From assembly GCA_963771845.1 (NCBI GenBank), contig CAVYVC010000023.1:131779-195778 (forward strand): a stretch of 64,000 nt of DNA, in the 5' to 3' direction. The notes under the pieces were generated by a model. That model searched no databases. It was not told the DNA's origin and was given only the letters and a program-made list of their open reading frames with translations. Of the stretch, positions 37,788-47,141 are shown in pieces (within the stretch, counting starts at the first letter, position 1; the number at the start of each line of letters is the position of its first letter). Made by a program: the position numbers and the translations under genes. This stretch comes from VAZQ01 sp963771845 (GTDB lineage: Bacteria > Pseudomonadota > Alphaproteobacteria > Rhizobiales > Xanthobacteraceae).

Positions 37788-38854
37788 TAGAGCTTTTCCC
37801 GAAAAGGCTGAATTGGGGATTCCCATGCCGGCGCGAATATGATTTCAAGCTCCCTACTGGGAGGAGGCCAGTATGGATGGCGAAGCCGTATTCGGAGGAT
37901 TTGCGTAGACGCGTGGTCGAAGCGATCGGTGGCGGGGCTACCATACCTGACGCTGCCGAGCAATGCGGCGTGAGCATCAGTTCTGTCGTACGCTTCCTCA
38001 GGCTTCACCGCGACACGGGTAGCGTCAGTGCGGCGAAGTTTGGCGGCTACAAGGAGTTTGCGCTGGCAGCGCATGAGGAGTTGGTCAGGAGTTTGATAGG
38101 AGAACAGCCGGACATCACGCTGGCGGAACTCGAGACCCGACTGGCGAAGAAAAAGGTGTTGGTCGGCAAGTCGTCAATCTCCCAATTCTTACATCATTTG
38201 AAATTACCCTTTAAAAAAAAGTCTGCGGGCCGCCGAGCAGGATCGGCCAGACGTCGCCGCCGCGCGTAAGGCATTGCGACGGCGACAGGCGCTACTCAAT
38301 CCGAGACACCTGGTATTCATCGATGAAACCGCCGTTTCGACGACGATCACGCGCCTCTATGGCCGGGCGCCACAGGGTGAGCGGCTCGTACAAAAGGTGC
38401 TGCACGGGAACTGGAAAACTCTTACATTCATCGCAGCGTTGCGACACAACCGCGTTACCGCGCCCTTTGTGTGCGAAGGCGCAATGAATGGCGAGATATT
38501 CAAGGCCTATGTCGAGCAATTCCTCGCTCCGACTTTGAAGAGAGGCGACATTGTGTTCATGGACAATGTGAGCGTTCACAAGGTCGATGGCGTCGAAGAG
38601 GCCATCGAAGCTCGGGGTGCAATTCCATTTTATCTGCCGGCGTACAGTCCTGACTTCAATCCAATCGAGCAACTATTTTCCAAACTCAAAGCCATGCTGC
38701 GGAAGATCGCTGCGTATTCTCTCAAAAACTCCGCTTTCACAATTGACAGCCTGTGCAAGGCCATCGCCTCTTGCCTGCGCGAGATCTCTCGGTCTGAGTG
38801 CGCTGCATTCCTCGCCAATTCAGGCTATGGTCAGCCTAATCGGGAAACGCTCTA
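37788..38854 (+). mobile_element. complete IS630-family insertion sequence
   Basis: The element is bounded by TA dinucleotides (37788-37789 and 38853-38854), as expected from TA target duplication. The 22-bp terminal inverted repeats (37790-37811 and 38831-38852) start GAGCTTTTCCCG and GAGCGTTTCCCG and match at 19 of 22 positions. The 1063-bp body encodes one transposase in two frames. Both ends and the DDE triad are present, so it looks potentially mobile. It lies just downstream of the gene ending at 38867. Confidence 0.88.
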
Positions 38855-38855
38855 G
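37877..38855 (+). CDS. IS630-family transposase, two frames joined at an A8 run
   Basis: About 325 residues. The first frame (37877-38269) gives MAKPYSEDLRRRVVEAIGGG and a helix-turn-helix DNA-binding domain up to LPFKKK. At the A8 run 38213-38220 a shift of +1 (or -2) continues into LRAAEQDRPDVAAARKALRR and the catalytic domain. There the DDE residues appear as VFIDETAVS, VFMDNVSVHK and YSPDFNPIEQLF. The homopolymer at the junction suggests programmed frameshifting, a known feature of this family, rather than decay. The TAG stop is formed by the right end of the element. Confidence 0.85.
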
Positions 38856-38866
38856 TGACGGTTATC

Positions 38867-39244
38867 TCATTGGAGAGCGGCTGACTTCGGTGCAAACAAC
38901 AGCGTGTAACACGCGTCGACAAGGGCGGAACTCGGGTACGATTCACCCGGCAGCGTCACGAGCTCCTTGGGGAATTCGTCCCGGCGCTTCCACGAGTTGA
39001 CCTTCGAAAGCGCGACTTTCTTGGCGTCGGCGTCAGGCAGTGCGCGGAACTTGTCGGCGCACACGGGCGCCAGCGCCGCTATAACCGCCAGCTCTGAGCG
39101 CTCCTTTGCGATCTTGTCAGCGGTGCTGCCGAGCGACCAGCCGCCCCAGTAAAAGCCGACAAACATCGTTGCGACGGCACCGGCGGCTGCGCCTTGCAGC
39201 AGACGCTTGAGCGATTCTCCTTGCAGGATTGAAGGAACTTGCAT
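38867..39244 (-). CDS. small membrane-anchored protein, paralogue 2
   Basis: A 125-residue protein starting MQVPSILQGESLKRLLQGAA with an AAAGGAAA-type ribosome-binding site. A hydrophobic helix (GAAAGAVATMFVGFYWGGW) is followed by SLGSTADKIAKERSE and a domain with two cysteines (PVCADKF and DACYTLL). It is a paralogue of the 36855-37223 product. Its stop is only 13 bases from the IS630 right end, so the insertion just missed the coding sequence but may have replaced its downstream signals. Confidence 0.7.
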   Translation of the reverse strand: MQVPSILQGESLKRLLQGAAAGAVATMFVGFYWGGWSLGSTADKIAKERSELAVIAALAPVCADKFRALPDADAKKVALSKVNSWKRRDEFPKELVTLPGESYPSSALVDACYTLLFAPKSAALQ

Positions 39245-39500
39245 GGTATTTCCTTTCGCGAGACATGTTTCGGAGCGAGGCCACGGACATCCGGGATGGA
39301 TTCCGGTGGCTAAGTTGAATTGAAGATCGATCGCTTTGCGATGGCGTATCGATTTACGCCTTTGTCCGTCCGGAGTCTGAGCAAAATTGCTCACTTGGCC
39401 AAATCAATAGGCCGTTGGCGCTTTTTTTCGCATCAGGGAGTGTCAATCGGTATCGGAAAGGTGCCGGAAAACTCCAGCATGATCATCCGAATGAAAGACA

Positions 39501-40242
39501 CTAGGCGGGAGTGCTCTCATCCCTCGTTTTGATCGCAGGCTGGTCGTACAAAACCACGTTCAACAAGGAATTATGGACTTCCAGTTTTCCGTTGTATTCG
39601 ATAAAACCCAATTTGCGGAATTTGTTCATGAAAAAGCTCACGCGCGATCGGGTCGTGCCGATCATCTCCGCCAGCGTTTCCTGACTAAACTTTCCCACGA
39701 TCGGCTCCGGCCTGCCTTCCTTGCCGAAATTCGCAAGCAGAAGGAGAAGCCGGGCCAGGCGCTTTTCGCTCGAATTGAATAATTGGTCGACTAAGTCCTC
39801 TTCAATGCGACTGTTCCAGAGTCAGCAGATACGACATGAACAGTTCGGAAAACTCAGGCTCATTATGAATGGTGGCGATCATGGTCGCCTTCTCTAGGCG
39901 AGTAACCACGCATTCATCGATCGCCCTGGTTGTTGCGATGCGCAGCGGATGGCCGTTCAGACATCCTTCGCCAAAAAAATGACCTGGTCCCAGGATTGCG
40001 ACGACTGCTTCCTTGCCTTGCTCGGAAACGACAGTGAGCTTGATCCTGCCTTGCTGGATGTAAAAAACCGCGTCCGCGATTTGTCCTTGCGAAAAAACAA
40101 TTTGATCCTTCCGATATTTGGATATCGTTTTTCCCTCGCCTACCTTGGCGAGAAATGTCTTGGGATCAAACGAGGCTTTAACTCTCTTCTTCACAAAGGC
40201 TCCCTTTTTCTTTTTCACAAGGGCGGCCCTTTCCCCCGGCAA
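39501..40242 (-). CDS. Crp/Fnr-family transcription regulator, frame broken near 39815
   Basis: About 246 residues in two frames. The first (40242 to about 39815) holds the cyclic-nucleotide-binding fold: KDQIVFSQGQIADAVFYIQQ, KLTVVSEQGKEAVVAILGPG and FFGEGCLNGHPLRIATT. It stops early after YLLTLEQSH. The other frame continues SRIEEDLVDQLFNSSEKRLA and the winged helix (SQETLAEMIGTTRSRVSFFM), ending at 39501. One extra base near 39815 (CTCTGG for CTCGG-like) would cause the break. The FNR iron-sulfur cysteines are absent. A separated sensor and DNA-binding half cannot be a normal regulator, so decay or sequence error is likely. Confidence 0.82.
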
Positions 40243-40317
40243 AGACCGGGCGAGAGGGCAGCACGATAGCAGATTCCAACGCCAAAATGAATGCCTATCA
40301 TGCTGCTTCCTGCGAAA

Positions 40318-41469
40318 TCAGAGTAGAGCATCTGTTTCGACAGCGCGGTGCGCTCGATCGCCGTTAAGACCCTGTCCCTTCAACTTTTTTTCCAATGCCG
40401 GTCGTGGCAGCGGCACAGTCGTCTCGCGCTCCGATATGGACGGCCGCTTGAGCAGCGAACGGTAGACCGCAACGTAGTCCGTGGCCATGAGAACGGAGGA
40501 AAATCGTTGCTCGAACCGCCGCCGAACAGCGTGGCGATCGAGCTCCATCACCCGCGGGAGCATCCGCACTGCCTCATCCATCGTATCGACGATGGCGCCC
40601 GTGACGCCCGGGTCGATGATTTCCGAAACGGAACCCCGGCGGAAAGCAAGGACCGGTGTGCCGCACGCCATTGCCTCGATCATCACCAAGCCGAACGGCT
40701 CCGGCCAATCGATCGGGAACAAAAGCGCCTGCGCCTCGCCCAGGAATTCGGTCTTGCTGCGCTCATTGATCTCGCCGATGAACTCGACCCCTCCATCGCT
40801 CAGCAGCGGAGCGATCTTTTCGCGGAAATAGGCTTCATCGACCTTGTCGATTTTGGCGGCGATCTTCAGGGGAATGCCGAGCGTCCGTGCTATCCGAATG
40901 GCGTAGTCGGGCCGCTTCTCGGGCGAGATCCGGCCGAGAAACGCGACATAGCCGCCGCGCGGATTGTAAATGGGCGTGTGCAGGTTCGTGGGAATGCCGT
41001 GATGCACGGTCCCGACGAAGTTGGCCTTGGCGATCGGCCGCCGCTGGTCATTGGAGACCGAGACCAGCGGCATCTCGCTAAAGCCAAGGTAGAGCGGCTT
41101 GAGATCGGGAAGATCTTGTCGGCCGTGAAGAGTGGTTACCGTCCGACCGGCCATCTGGGCAAAAATCGGGAAGTGAAACTGGTCGATGTGGAAATGCAAA
41201 ATGTCAAATTCTTCCGCGAGCCTACGTACCCTGTCGAGCATCAGCATGTAATAGGGGATCGGGTCGCGGACATTGCCGTCGAGGCGCAATGCCATGGACG
41301 CGCAGCCCACGAGTTCGGCAGCGGTGATGGAGTCCGCGCTCGCGAACAGGGTCACCTCGTGACCCAGTCGGACCAGCTCATCCGTGAGATAAGAAACAAT
41401 TCGCTCGGTCCCGCCATAAAGCCGCGGCGGCACGCTCTCCATAAGCGGTGCAATCTGCGCAATTCTCAT
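40318..41469 (-). CDS. GT4-family (GT-B fold) glycosyltransferase
   Basis: A 383-residue glycosyltransferase starting MRIAQIAPLMESVPPRLYGG, with the GT-B N-terminal motif (GGTERIVSYLTDELVRLGHE) and the C-terminal donor-site motif EPFGLVMIEAMACGTPVLAF holding the E-x7-E pair. FLGRISPEKRPD is the usual linker strand. It probably transfers a sugar from a nucleotide donor to a surface or capsular polysaccharide or a small molecule. No neighbouring polysaccharide genes are visible. The C-terminal 35 residues are basic and variable. Confidence 0.87.
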   Translation of the reverse strand: MRIAQIAPLMESVPPRLYGGTERIVSYLTDELVRLGHEVTLFASADSITAAELVGCASMALRLDGNVRDPIPYYMLMLDRVRRLAEEFDILHFHIDQFHFPIFAQMAGRTVTTLHGRQDLPDLKPLYLGFSEMPLVSVSNDQRRPIAKANFVGTVHHGIPTNLHTPIYNPRGGYVAFLGRISPEKRPDYAIRIARTLGIPLKIAAKIDKVDEAYFREKIAPLLSDGGVEFIGEINERSKTEFLGEAQALLFPIDWPEPFGLVMIEAMACGTPVLAFRRGSVSEIIDPGVTGAIVDTMDEAVRMLPRVMELDRHAVRRRFEQRFSSVLMATDYVAVYRSLLKRPSISERETTVPLPRPALEKKLKGQGLNGDRAHRAVETDALL

Positions 41470-41894
41470 GTTTTTTCGTCGCTCCAGGGTAATGACAAGC
41501 TAGGCGACAACGTAGGCGCGGGGGCCAAGCATTGTCTGTATAAAATTGCTCAGTCATTTTCTCGCGTCCGAAGACCGAAATTGCAATGAAATGACTAGTC
41601 CACTGCCATTCCACGCCGATTTCCAGCCCAAGCGTTGAACCGGTCTTGCTTTGCTAAAGACCGTCACGATTCCGGTTGCGCACGTGCCCAGGCCGAAGTG
41701 TTTTGCCCCGCGCACCCAAAAGTAGCGCTAAAGCCCGGCTCACTGGCCGAGTTTTAAGTTGGGGAGGTGGTCAATATTGCACAGACTCGATTGCTCAACG
41801 GGCCTAGGCTCAAACACGATGGAGACGCCATCATAAGACGTTCAGGCTCACAACAAGAGCCAACAGCAGAAATAATTCGACAACTCTGCAACAG
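41470..41894. other. intergenic region, no gene; possible small RNA upstream of a terminator
   Basis: About 425 bases without a coding frame that I trust. On the plus strand it leads into the strong terminator at 41895-41933, although no plus-strand gene lies upstream before the minus-strand glycosyltransferase. A transcript starting somewhere in 41650-41800 would be non-coding. No promoter could be assigned with confidence. Confidence 0.3.
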
Positions 41895-41933
41895 GCGGCC
41901 TCGACCGAACCGCTAGTCGGGGCCGCTTTTTTT
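41895..41933 (+). terminator. rho-independent terminator
   Basis: GCGGCCTCGAC (41895-41905) pairs with GTCGGGGCCGC (41916-41926), an 11-bp GC-rich stem with one G-T pair and a 10-base loop. Seven T residues follow directly (41927-41933). The orientation is for plus-strand transcription, but the nearest upstream plus-strand gene is far away. Confidence 0.75.
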
Positions 41934-41968
41934 AGCTTGGGGGTCATCCGAACCACGTGGGTTGTCCC

Positions 41969-42307
41969 ATGGAACGGTTCTTCAGTCAGCAGAACATTGA
42001 GCGTTATCGAAAGCTGCTCGACATCTCCACCGACGAACCTCAGCGCCGGCTGATATTTAAGGCGTTGGCCGCACAGGCACATGCTATTTTAAAAATGGAC
42101 ACCAACAGTAGCTTAACTGTTCGAGTCGAGCGACGCGGGGATAAATACATTTGGGCGCTTCACCGCGATGGCCATTTTTACGCGGTGAGATTTTCCGCGC
42201 CTGTGTACTCGTCGGAAGAAACAGCCAGAGCCGCGGGAAACGAGGTACGGACAGATCATTTAGCCCACTTGGCACGTTTTGCAGCTAGACGGTCGAGAGC
42301 GAGGTAA
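41969..42307 (+). CDS. two-domain small protein (helical hairpin plus 36321-type domain)
   Basis: A 112-residue protein. Residues 1-35 (MERFFSQQNIERYRKLLDIS, then DEPQRRLIFKALAAQ) form a helical hairpin like the small proteins at 35813-37579. The C-terminal 75 residues (SLTVRVERRGDKYIWALHRD onward) are a paralogue of the complete protein at 36321-36533. It therefore joins two families found separately 5 kb away. Function unknown. The coding 3' end overlaps the TIR remnant on the opposite strand. Confidence 0.6.
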   Translation: MERFFSQQNIERYRKLLDISTDEPQRRLIFKALAAQAHAILKMDTNSSLTVRVERRGDKYIWALHRDGHFYAVRFSAPVYSSEETARAAGNEVRTDHLAHLARFAARRSRAR

Positions 42308-42760
42308 TTCCCACTTCGCAGCTATCGTGCGGCCCACCGACGAAGTTCGAATCCGGAGACCGCAGCAGCAACCCCCGCGGTCCCGTTCGTCCGTCAGGCG
42401 ACCGGCGATGCGCGACTTCGCCAAATTCCGTATGTTTTCTGATCCAGTCGATGTCAGTCGCAAGCGCTTCAGCGAGACGAGGTTACGCTCTCGCCGAACT
42501 GCGCATCGTCGTCGAAGAAGATGAAGTTGAGGCGCGCGAGCGTTTCGGGCACCGCCTTGTCGTCCACGCGCCGCCAGACGATCGGCGCGAAGCGTTTGTT
42601 GAGCGAAGCCGCGAATGCGACCTCCTTCTTGCACACTTCGGAAGAAACCGCGTCAGGGCTCAGCACCGTCACGATCGTATCTGCCTGCGTCTCGCCCTGC
42701 CACTTTTCGCGGCGAGGCTGTTCTGCCCACATTTGGCCGCGAGCTTTATCACCGAGGTGC
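42285..42760 (-). pseudogene. TIR-domain protein fragment (TIR/STAND-type)
   Basis: A decayed remnant of a bacterial TIR protein. One frame reads ADTIVTVLSPDAVSSEVCKK, FAPIVWRRVDDKAVP and LARLNFIFFDD. After a shift near 42475 it continues LAEALATDIDWIRKHTEFGE and ends soon in unrelated sequence at 42285. The N-terminal part of the TIR domain (first strand and the usual RDxD/F-S-Y region) and all downstream effector domains are missing. Relatives from Bradyrhizobium carry a STAND ATPase and WD40 repeats; a WD40 scrap lies at 53612. Function lost. Confidence 0.7.
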
Positions 42761-42962
42761 ACTGCGCGCGAGCAGTCGCGCACCCTTAATCCCGTGTTTG
42801 AGCGAGCTTTCCCCGGCTGCAGACATGCGGCTCTAAAGGCTATGTGCGAGAAGTGCCAGGAGCTGCCGTCCTTCGCATTCGCTTAGAACGGCAGGATTTA
42901 CCTGCCGCCTTGCCTCGGCATCGCTGCCCCCTGCCGGTTTGCCCCGGGATGTGCTGAGCGCC

Positions 42963-43901
42963 TCAGGAATGCGCCGGTCCACGCTGCTTGAACTCAGCGG
43001 CATGGAGCTTCACGAAGCCGCGCATGTTCGTCGGTGCTTCGCCGGTGAGCTTGCGCAAGGTGTCCGTCATGCGGTCGTAACGCCCCTGCCTGGTCAGCTC
43101 GGCCATCGCCGAGAGATGGCGGACCACATGCTCAGGATACCTCGCCTGCCGAAGGCCTTCGGTCCACGCCGGGGTCGGGACGTCGCGATATCGGATGGGC
43201 CTGCCGAGCGCCTCGGAGAAGACGCGCGCATAGTGGTCCAGATCAGCCGATTCCGGCCCCGTCAGATCGTAGATTTGTCCGATATGCGGTGCCGGGTCGC
43301 CGAGGATCACCGCTACCGCACGCGCCACGTCGACCGCCGAGATTGGCGAGGTCTTGCCGCCGCCCATCGGCAGCGCCAACTCGTCGGAGGCCCGCACACC
43401 GGCGGCGGCGAGTTGAAGAAAGAAGCCCTCGAGGAAGACTGTCGGCCGCACCGTGACGACCGGCAGTCCCGACCAGGACAGAGCCTGCTCCGCCAGCCAG
43501 TGCAGCTTGTGCTGCGGGCTGTCGGTGGTCTCGCTGATGCTCATCTGCGTGACCGTCATCTGCGACATGTTCACGAAAGCCTCGACGCCGTGGTGGCGCG
43601 CCACCGCGGCGGTGTTGACCGTGGCTTCCAGGTAGGCCGCCGAGACAGACATTCCGAAATAGATGCGCCCGCAACCTTCGATGGCGCGGTGCATCGAGGC
43701 GAGGTCCGTCAGGTCGCCCTCTACGACCTCTGCGCCGAGCCGCCGTAGGGCTTCGGCGCGCTCGTCCTCACGCCGAACCAAGGCGCGCACCTTGTGCCCC
43801 CTTGCGAGCAGGAATTCGGTGAGGTTGCGGCCGGTGCCGCCCACAGCGCCGGCTGCTCCGGTCACGAGGATCGGGTTGTCGTGTTTATGTTTCGTCGTCA
43901 T
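42963..43901 (-). CDS. NmrA-family NAD(P)-binding protein
   Basis: A 312-residue short-chain-dehydrogenase-like protein of the NmrA/HSCARG class. The opening ILVTGAAGAVGGTGRNLTEF is the NAD(P)-binding glycine motif, followed by VRALVRREDERAE, which favours NADP. VEGDLTDLASMHRAI and NMSQMTVT follow. NmrA proteins act as redox sensors, while close relatives (azoreductase/ketoreductase) are catalytic. Solitary gene. ATG at 43901. Confidence 0.85.
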   Translation of the reverse strand: MTTKHKHDNPILVTGAAGAVGGTGRNLTEFLLARGHKVRALVRREDERAEALRRLGAEVVEGDLTDLASMHRAIEGCGRIYFGMSVSAAYLEATVNTAAVARHHGVEAFVNMSQMTVTQMSISETTDSPQHKLHWLAEQALSWSGLPVVTVRPTVFLEGFFLQLAAAGVRASDELALPMGGGKTSPISAVDVARAVAVILGDPAPHIGQIYDLTGPESADLDHYARVFSEALGRPIRYRDVPTPAWTEGLRQARYPEHVVRHLSAMAELTRQGRYDRMTDTLRKLTGEAPTNMRGFVKLHAAEFKQRGPAHS

Positions 43902-44060
43902 GTCGCTGACCTTGGGTTACGTTCAAAAGCCGAGCTGGCGACGCGGCGCGTGCTGGAACGAACGGCAGGAGGCACACCCTGGGTGACTTCGCTCGCCTGG
44001 TTTGCTTTGCATCCAGCCGCGCCCATGAGGAGACTCATGCACCGCAGCAAACACGCACCC

Positions 44061-45050
44061 TTATTCGATCACCTCGTCGGCGAGCGCGAGCAGCGTCGTT
44101 GAAATGCTAAGGTTGAGTGCCCTGGCTGTCCTTAAATTAATCGTCAGCATAAACTTGGTTGGCGCCTGAACCGGAAGATAGGCAGCCTTCTCGCCTTTTA
44201 GGATGCGATCTACGTAGGCAGCCGCGCGACGATACAGGTCAGGTAAGTCGATCGCGTATGACATCAGTCCGCCGCTCTCGATCATCTGAGGCGAAAATAC
44301 GCTGGTCGGAATTTTGTATTTCAGAGCCAGTGCGGCGATCGCTTTGCCATGCATTTGGTTGAAGATTTCAGCGATAGCCAACAACCCCCCGCCGCCTCTT
44401 TGCGCGAGTCCGGCCATTACAACCTCAATTCCAGCCTCGTCATGGCATGGCGCGTCACGCAGCACCACGCCAAGCGAATTGGCCGCGCCTTGCATGGCCT
44501 CCAGCATGCGGCTCGCGTAAGGCGCGGTTTGGGGGTTATAAATAACCGCCACGGTACTGGCTGGCGGGGTGATTTCGGTGAACATCTGTAGCTGCTTCGT
44601 GTAGATTGCGGGGTCGTAGCTCATAAAGCCGGTGATGTTGCCGCCGGGGTGCGCTAGACCCTCCACGTATCCCATTCCTACCGGATCGCTGACGAGAGCG
44701 AATACGACCGGAATCGTTTTCGTTTGCTGCCGGAACTTTTCAACCGCGGGATTGCCCCCGGCGACGAGAACATCCGGCTTGAGCGCGATTAGTTCTGCCG
44801 CTTGGCGTTCCGCAAGCGCTGCATCGGCACCATACCAGCGCCAATCGATGTGCAGGTTGACCCCTTCTTTCCTGCCCTGCGCGGCAAGCCCCTGCTGGAA
44901 GGCGGCGATGAAACTCTGGCCGAAAGCATCGTCCGGGAGAGACAAGGAGAGGAAGCCGAGGCGTTCCATCTTCTCCGCTTGCTGCGCCCGCGCATCGTGC
45001 GGCCACGCCGCCGCGCCGCCGAGAAAAGTAATGAATTCACGTCGCCGCAT
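44061..45050 (-). CDS. orphan ABC-type substrate-binding protein (PF04392 family), copy 3
   Basis: A 329-residue protein with a Tat leader MRRREFITFLGGAAAW cleaved near ARAQQ. Its hallmarks are LAHPGGNITGFMSYDPAIYT and the ending STTLLALADEVIE, and there is no cognate permease. The ATG at 45050 begins the leader; the in-frame start at 45095 would add non-family residues. It is followed upstream by the copy-4 gene on the same strand, with a repeat-containing gap between them. The ligand is unknown. Confidence 0.83.
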   Translation of the reverse strand: MRRREFITFLGGAAAWPHDARAQQAEKMERLGFLSLSLPDDAFGQSFIAAFQQGLAAQGRKEGVNLHIDWRWYGADAALAERQAAELIALKPDVLVAGGNPAVEKFRQQTKTIPVVFALVSDPVGMGYVEGLAHPGGNITGFMSYDPAIYTKQLQMFTEITPPASTVAVIYNPQTAPYASRMLEAMQGAANSLGVVLRDAPCHDEAGIEVVMAGLAQRGGGGLLAIAEIFNQMHGKAIAALALKYKIPTSVFSPQMIESGGLMSYAIDLPDLYRRAAAYVDRILKGEKAAYLPVQAPTKFMLTINLRTARALNLSISTTLLALADEVIE

Positions 45051-45238
45051 ATCCGCACCCAAGCTCCGGGGACAGCATTGTATCGGCTCAAACAACTACG
45101 TTGATAGGGGCCAACAGCACGCTTTACAGCACGTGTTCAGCGCTTCCGCTTCACCCCAGTCAGCAGACCTTATTTCGCCCGATCGACTCGCCCGGGTAGT
45201 GCCAATCGCGACCAAAGTGCGCCGCAGCAAAAGTGGGC

Positions 45239-46247
45239 CTATTCGATGATCTCGTCGGCGGTGGCGAGCAGCGTCGGCGGCACGTCGAGGCCAAGCGCCT
45301 TGGCGGTTTTGAGGTTGATCACCAGTTCCCACTTGGTCGGCGCCTGCACCGGAAGATCATCCGGGTTCGCTCCGCGCAAAATGCGATCGACATAAGAAGC
45401 CGCACGGCGAAAAATATCCGAGAAGCTCGCTCCATATGAGAGCAAACCGCCCTCCTTGGCGAAACCAGGCAAGTCGGCCCCAATGGCAGGCACATTGTTG
45501 CGTGCTGTCAGCGAAATGACCGTTCCCTGATGAACCTGCATGAAGGAGTCGGGCATGATTACAAGGCCGGCTTGCTCGCGCCCAAGCGAGGTTATCACCG
45601 CTTCGATTTCAGCAGCGCTGCGGACACGGGCCGTGATGGGCTCTGCACCAAGCGATCGGGCGGCGGCTTCGAACGGGCCCAGGAAATATGCTCCGCCACC
45701 GGGCGCCGTGTCGGGGTTGAACATGATTGCCACCCGTCTGACGCGGGGCGCGATCTCTTTGAGCATCTCCAGCCACTTGCCCCCCATCGCGGCCTCGACG
45801 TTGGTGAACCCCGTGATGTTTCCACCTGGCCGCGGAAGGCCTGCCACGAATCCGGCGCCAACCGGATCGGAAACAACCGCGAACACGATCGGGATCGTGC
45901 GGGTTTCCTGTTGCACCGCGGCCGTCACCGGAGTGGCGCCGGTGAAGATCACGTCGGGCTGCAGTTCGACCAGCTCTTTCGCGAAGGTCCGCATCCGGTC
46001 AACACTGCCGGCGGCCCAACGAACGTCCATCCGCACGGTACGGCCATCTGTCCAACCCAACTCCGCAAGCCCCTGCGTGAAGTTGGAGAGCCAGCCTTTT
46101 GTCTTGGGATCGTTTTCATCGAATGCCATCAGCACGCCAATCCGGCGCATCCGCTCCGGCTGCTGCGCGCGCGCCGCAATCGGCCATGCCGCCGCTGCCG
46201 CCGACCAATGTGATGAACTCGCGCCGCCTCAGATGATCAAATTGCAT
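45239..46247 (-). CDS. orphan ABC-type substrate-binding protein (PF04392 family), copy 4, leader out of frame
   Basis: The mature part from RRIGVLMAFDENDPKTKGWL to PTLLATADEIIE is intact in one frame. The leader begins at ATG 46247 (MQFDHLRRREFITLVGG) but leaves frame near 46193. Dropping one G there restores AAAWPIAARAQQPERMRRIG. As read, translation from 46247 gives an aberrant product, and an internal ATG at 46150 would give a protein without a signal. This is a single-base insertion or sequence error. It shares PRPGGNITGFTN and the other family features with copies 1-3. Confidence 0.75.
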
Positions 46248-46474
46248 CCGCTGCCCCTAGCCGGGACAACAGCATAGCGGATTGGCGAAGGTCAGGTAGG
46301 AGCTTGCTGCGCTGCAGAGTTTCGCCCCGGCCCAGCGCCGGTTTGGGTCATAAGCCTCGGAGGCGATCGGGGCCGGGGGCCGGTCTATGTCCGCAGTGCC
46401 TTCAATCGCGTCGAAATTTTGTGCACCGCGGTGAAAGACGCCACGTGCCATGAACGGGCTCATGCACCGCAACA

Positions 46475-46528
46475 AAGTGGATCACTCGATCACCTCGTCG
46501 GCGTGCTGGCGAAAGGTCGAGGTCGGTA
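46475..46528 (-). pseudogene. tiny remnant of a PF04392 binding-protein 3' end
   Basis: TCACTCGATCACCTCGTCGG at about 46483 matches the conserved antisense of the ADEVIE-stop ending seen in the five complete binding-protein genes. Similarity is lost within about 25 bases, where the text changes to GTGCTGGCGAAAGGTCG. It marks an earlier recombination or deletion joining a binding-protein gene to the fragment at 46529. Confidence 0.45.
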
Positions 46529-46720
46529 TCACCGCGCGAGCGGATCAGGGCGAATCTGGACCTTGATCGCCTGCGGGCGTGAGCTCTTGCCGCCTTCGTT
46601 GTGATAGAACGTGCGCGTGCCTGCGGTCGTCCACAGGCCGCGGCCCTTCCCGCCGGTACCGGGATCGTCGATGCGCCCATCGACGACATTCTTCGGAAAC
46701 ATGCTCATCGGATAGGGCAC
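46529..46720 (-). pseudogene. C-terminal fragment of a secreted streptogramin-lyase-like protein
   Basis: A 63-residue open frame containing NVVDGRIDDPGTGGKGRGLW, TAGTRTFYHNEGGK and the end KVQIRPDPLAR. From memory this resembles the last part of large Vgb/NHL-type secreted proteins of Bradyrhizobium-like bacteria. The long upstream part is missing, and the join to the remnant at 46475 lies at its 3' side. The identification is tentative. Confidence 0.4.
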
Positions 46721-46768
46721 ACGTAGCGTGATAAGTCGAGGATTTCAGCTCAAACTTGGAGGATGCCG

Positions 46769-47083
46769 ATGAAGTACATGATCACCTGGAACGAACGTCC
46801 GCAAGGATCGCCGATGGAGTACGAGAACGCCCAGAAGCGCATTCTGGAGGTTTTCACTCAGTGGAAGGCGCCGGACAATTTCAAGATCGAGATGTTCGTT
46901 ATCCGGGTGGGCGACTGGGGCGGGTATATGCTGCTGGACTGCGACGATCCGCTGGCGGTTCACAAGTTCTGCTCGATGTTGCCTGCTTTTGAATTCCAGG
47001 CACGACCCGTGGTTCCCGTCATGGACGCTGTCCGGGTGGAGCTTGAAGCGATTGCCTTTCGTGATGGGCTCAAAGGCAAGTAA
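46769..47083 (+). CDS. DUF3303-like small protein
   Basis: A 104-residue protein starting MKYMITWNERPQGSPMEYEN, with GDWGGYMLLDCDDPLAVHKF and PVVPVMDAVRVELE. It has a ferredoxin-like dimeric barrel look (DUF3303/YCII-like), seen in small cytosolic proteins of unknown function. GGAGG at 46758-46762 favours the ATG at 46769 over the one at 46763, which is too close to it. Confidence 0.65.
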   Translation: MKYMITWNERPQGSPMEYENAQKRILEVFTQWKAPDNFKIEMFVIRVGDWGGYMLLDCDDPLAVHKFCSMLPAFEFQARPVVPVMDAVRVELEAIAFRDGLKGK

Positions 47084-47141
47084 AAACCGAAAACAACAAC
47101 TCCACATTCACCGCGGAAGTGATGGCTGGACGCATCGACTA

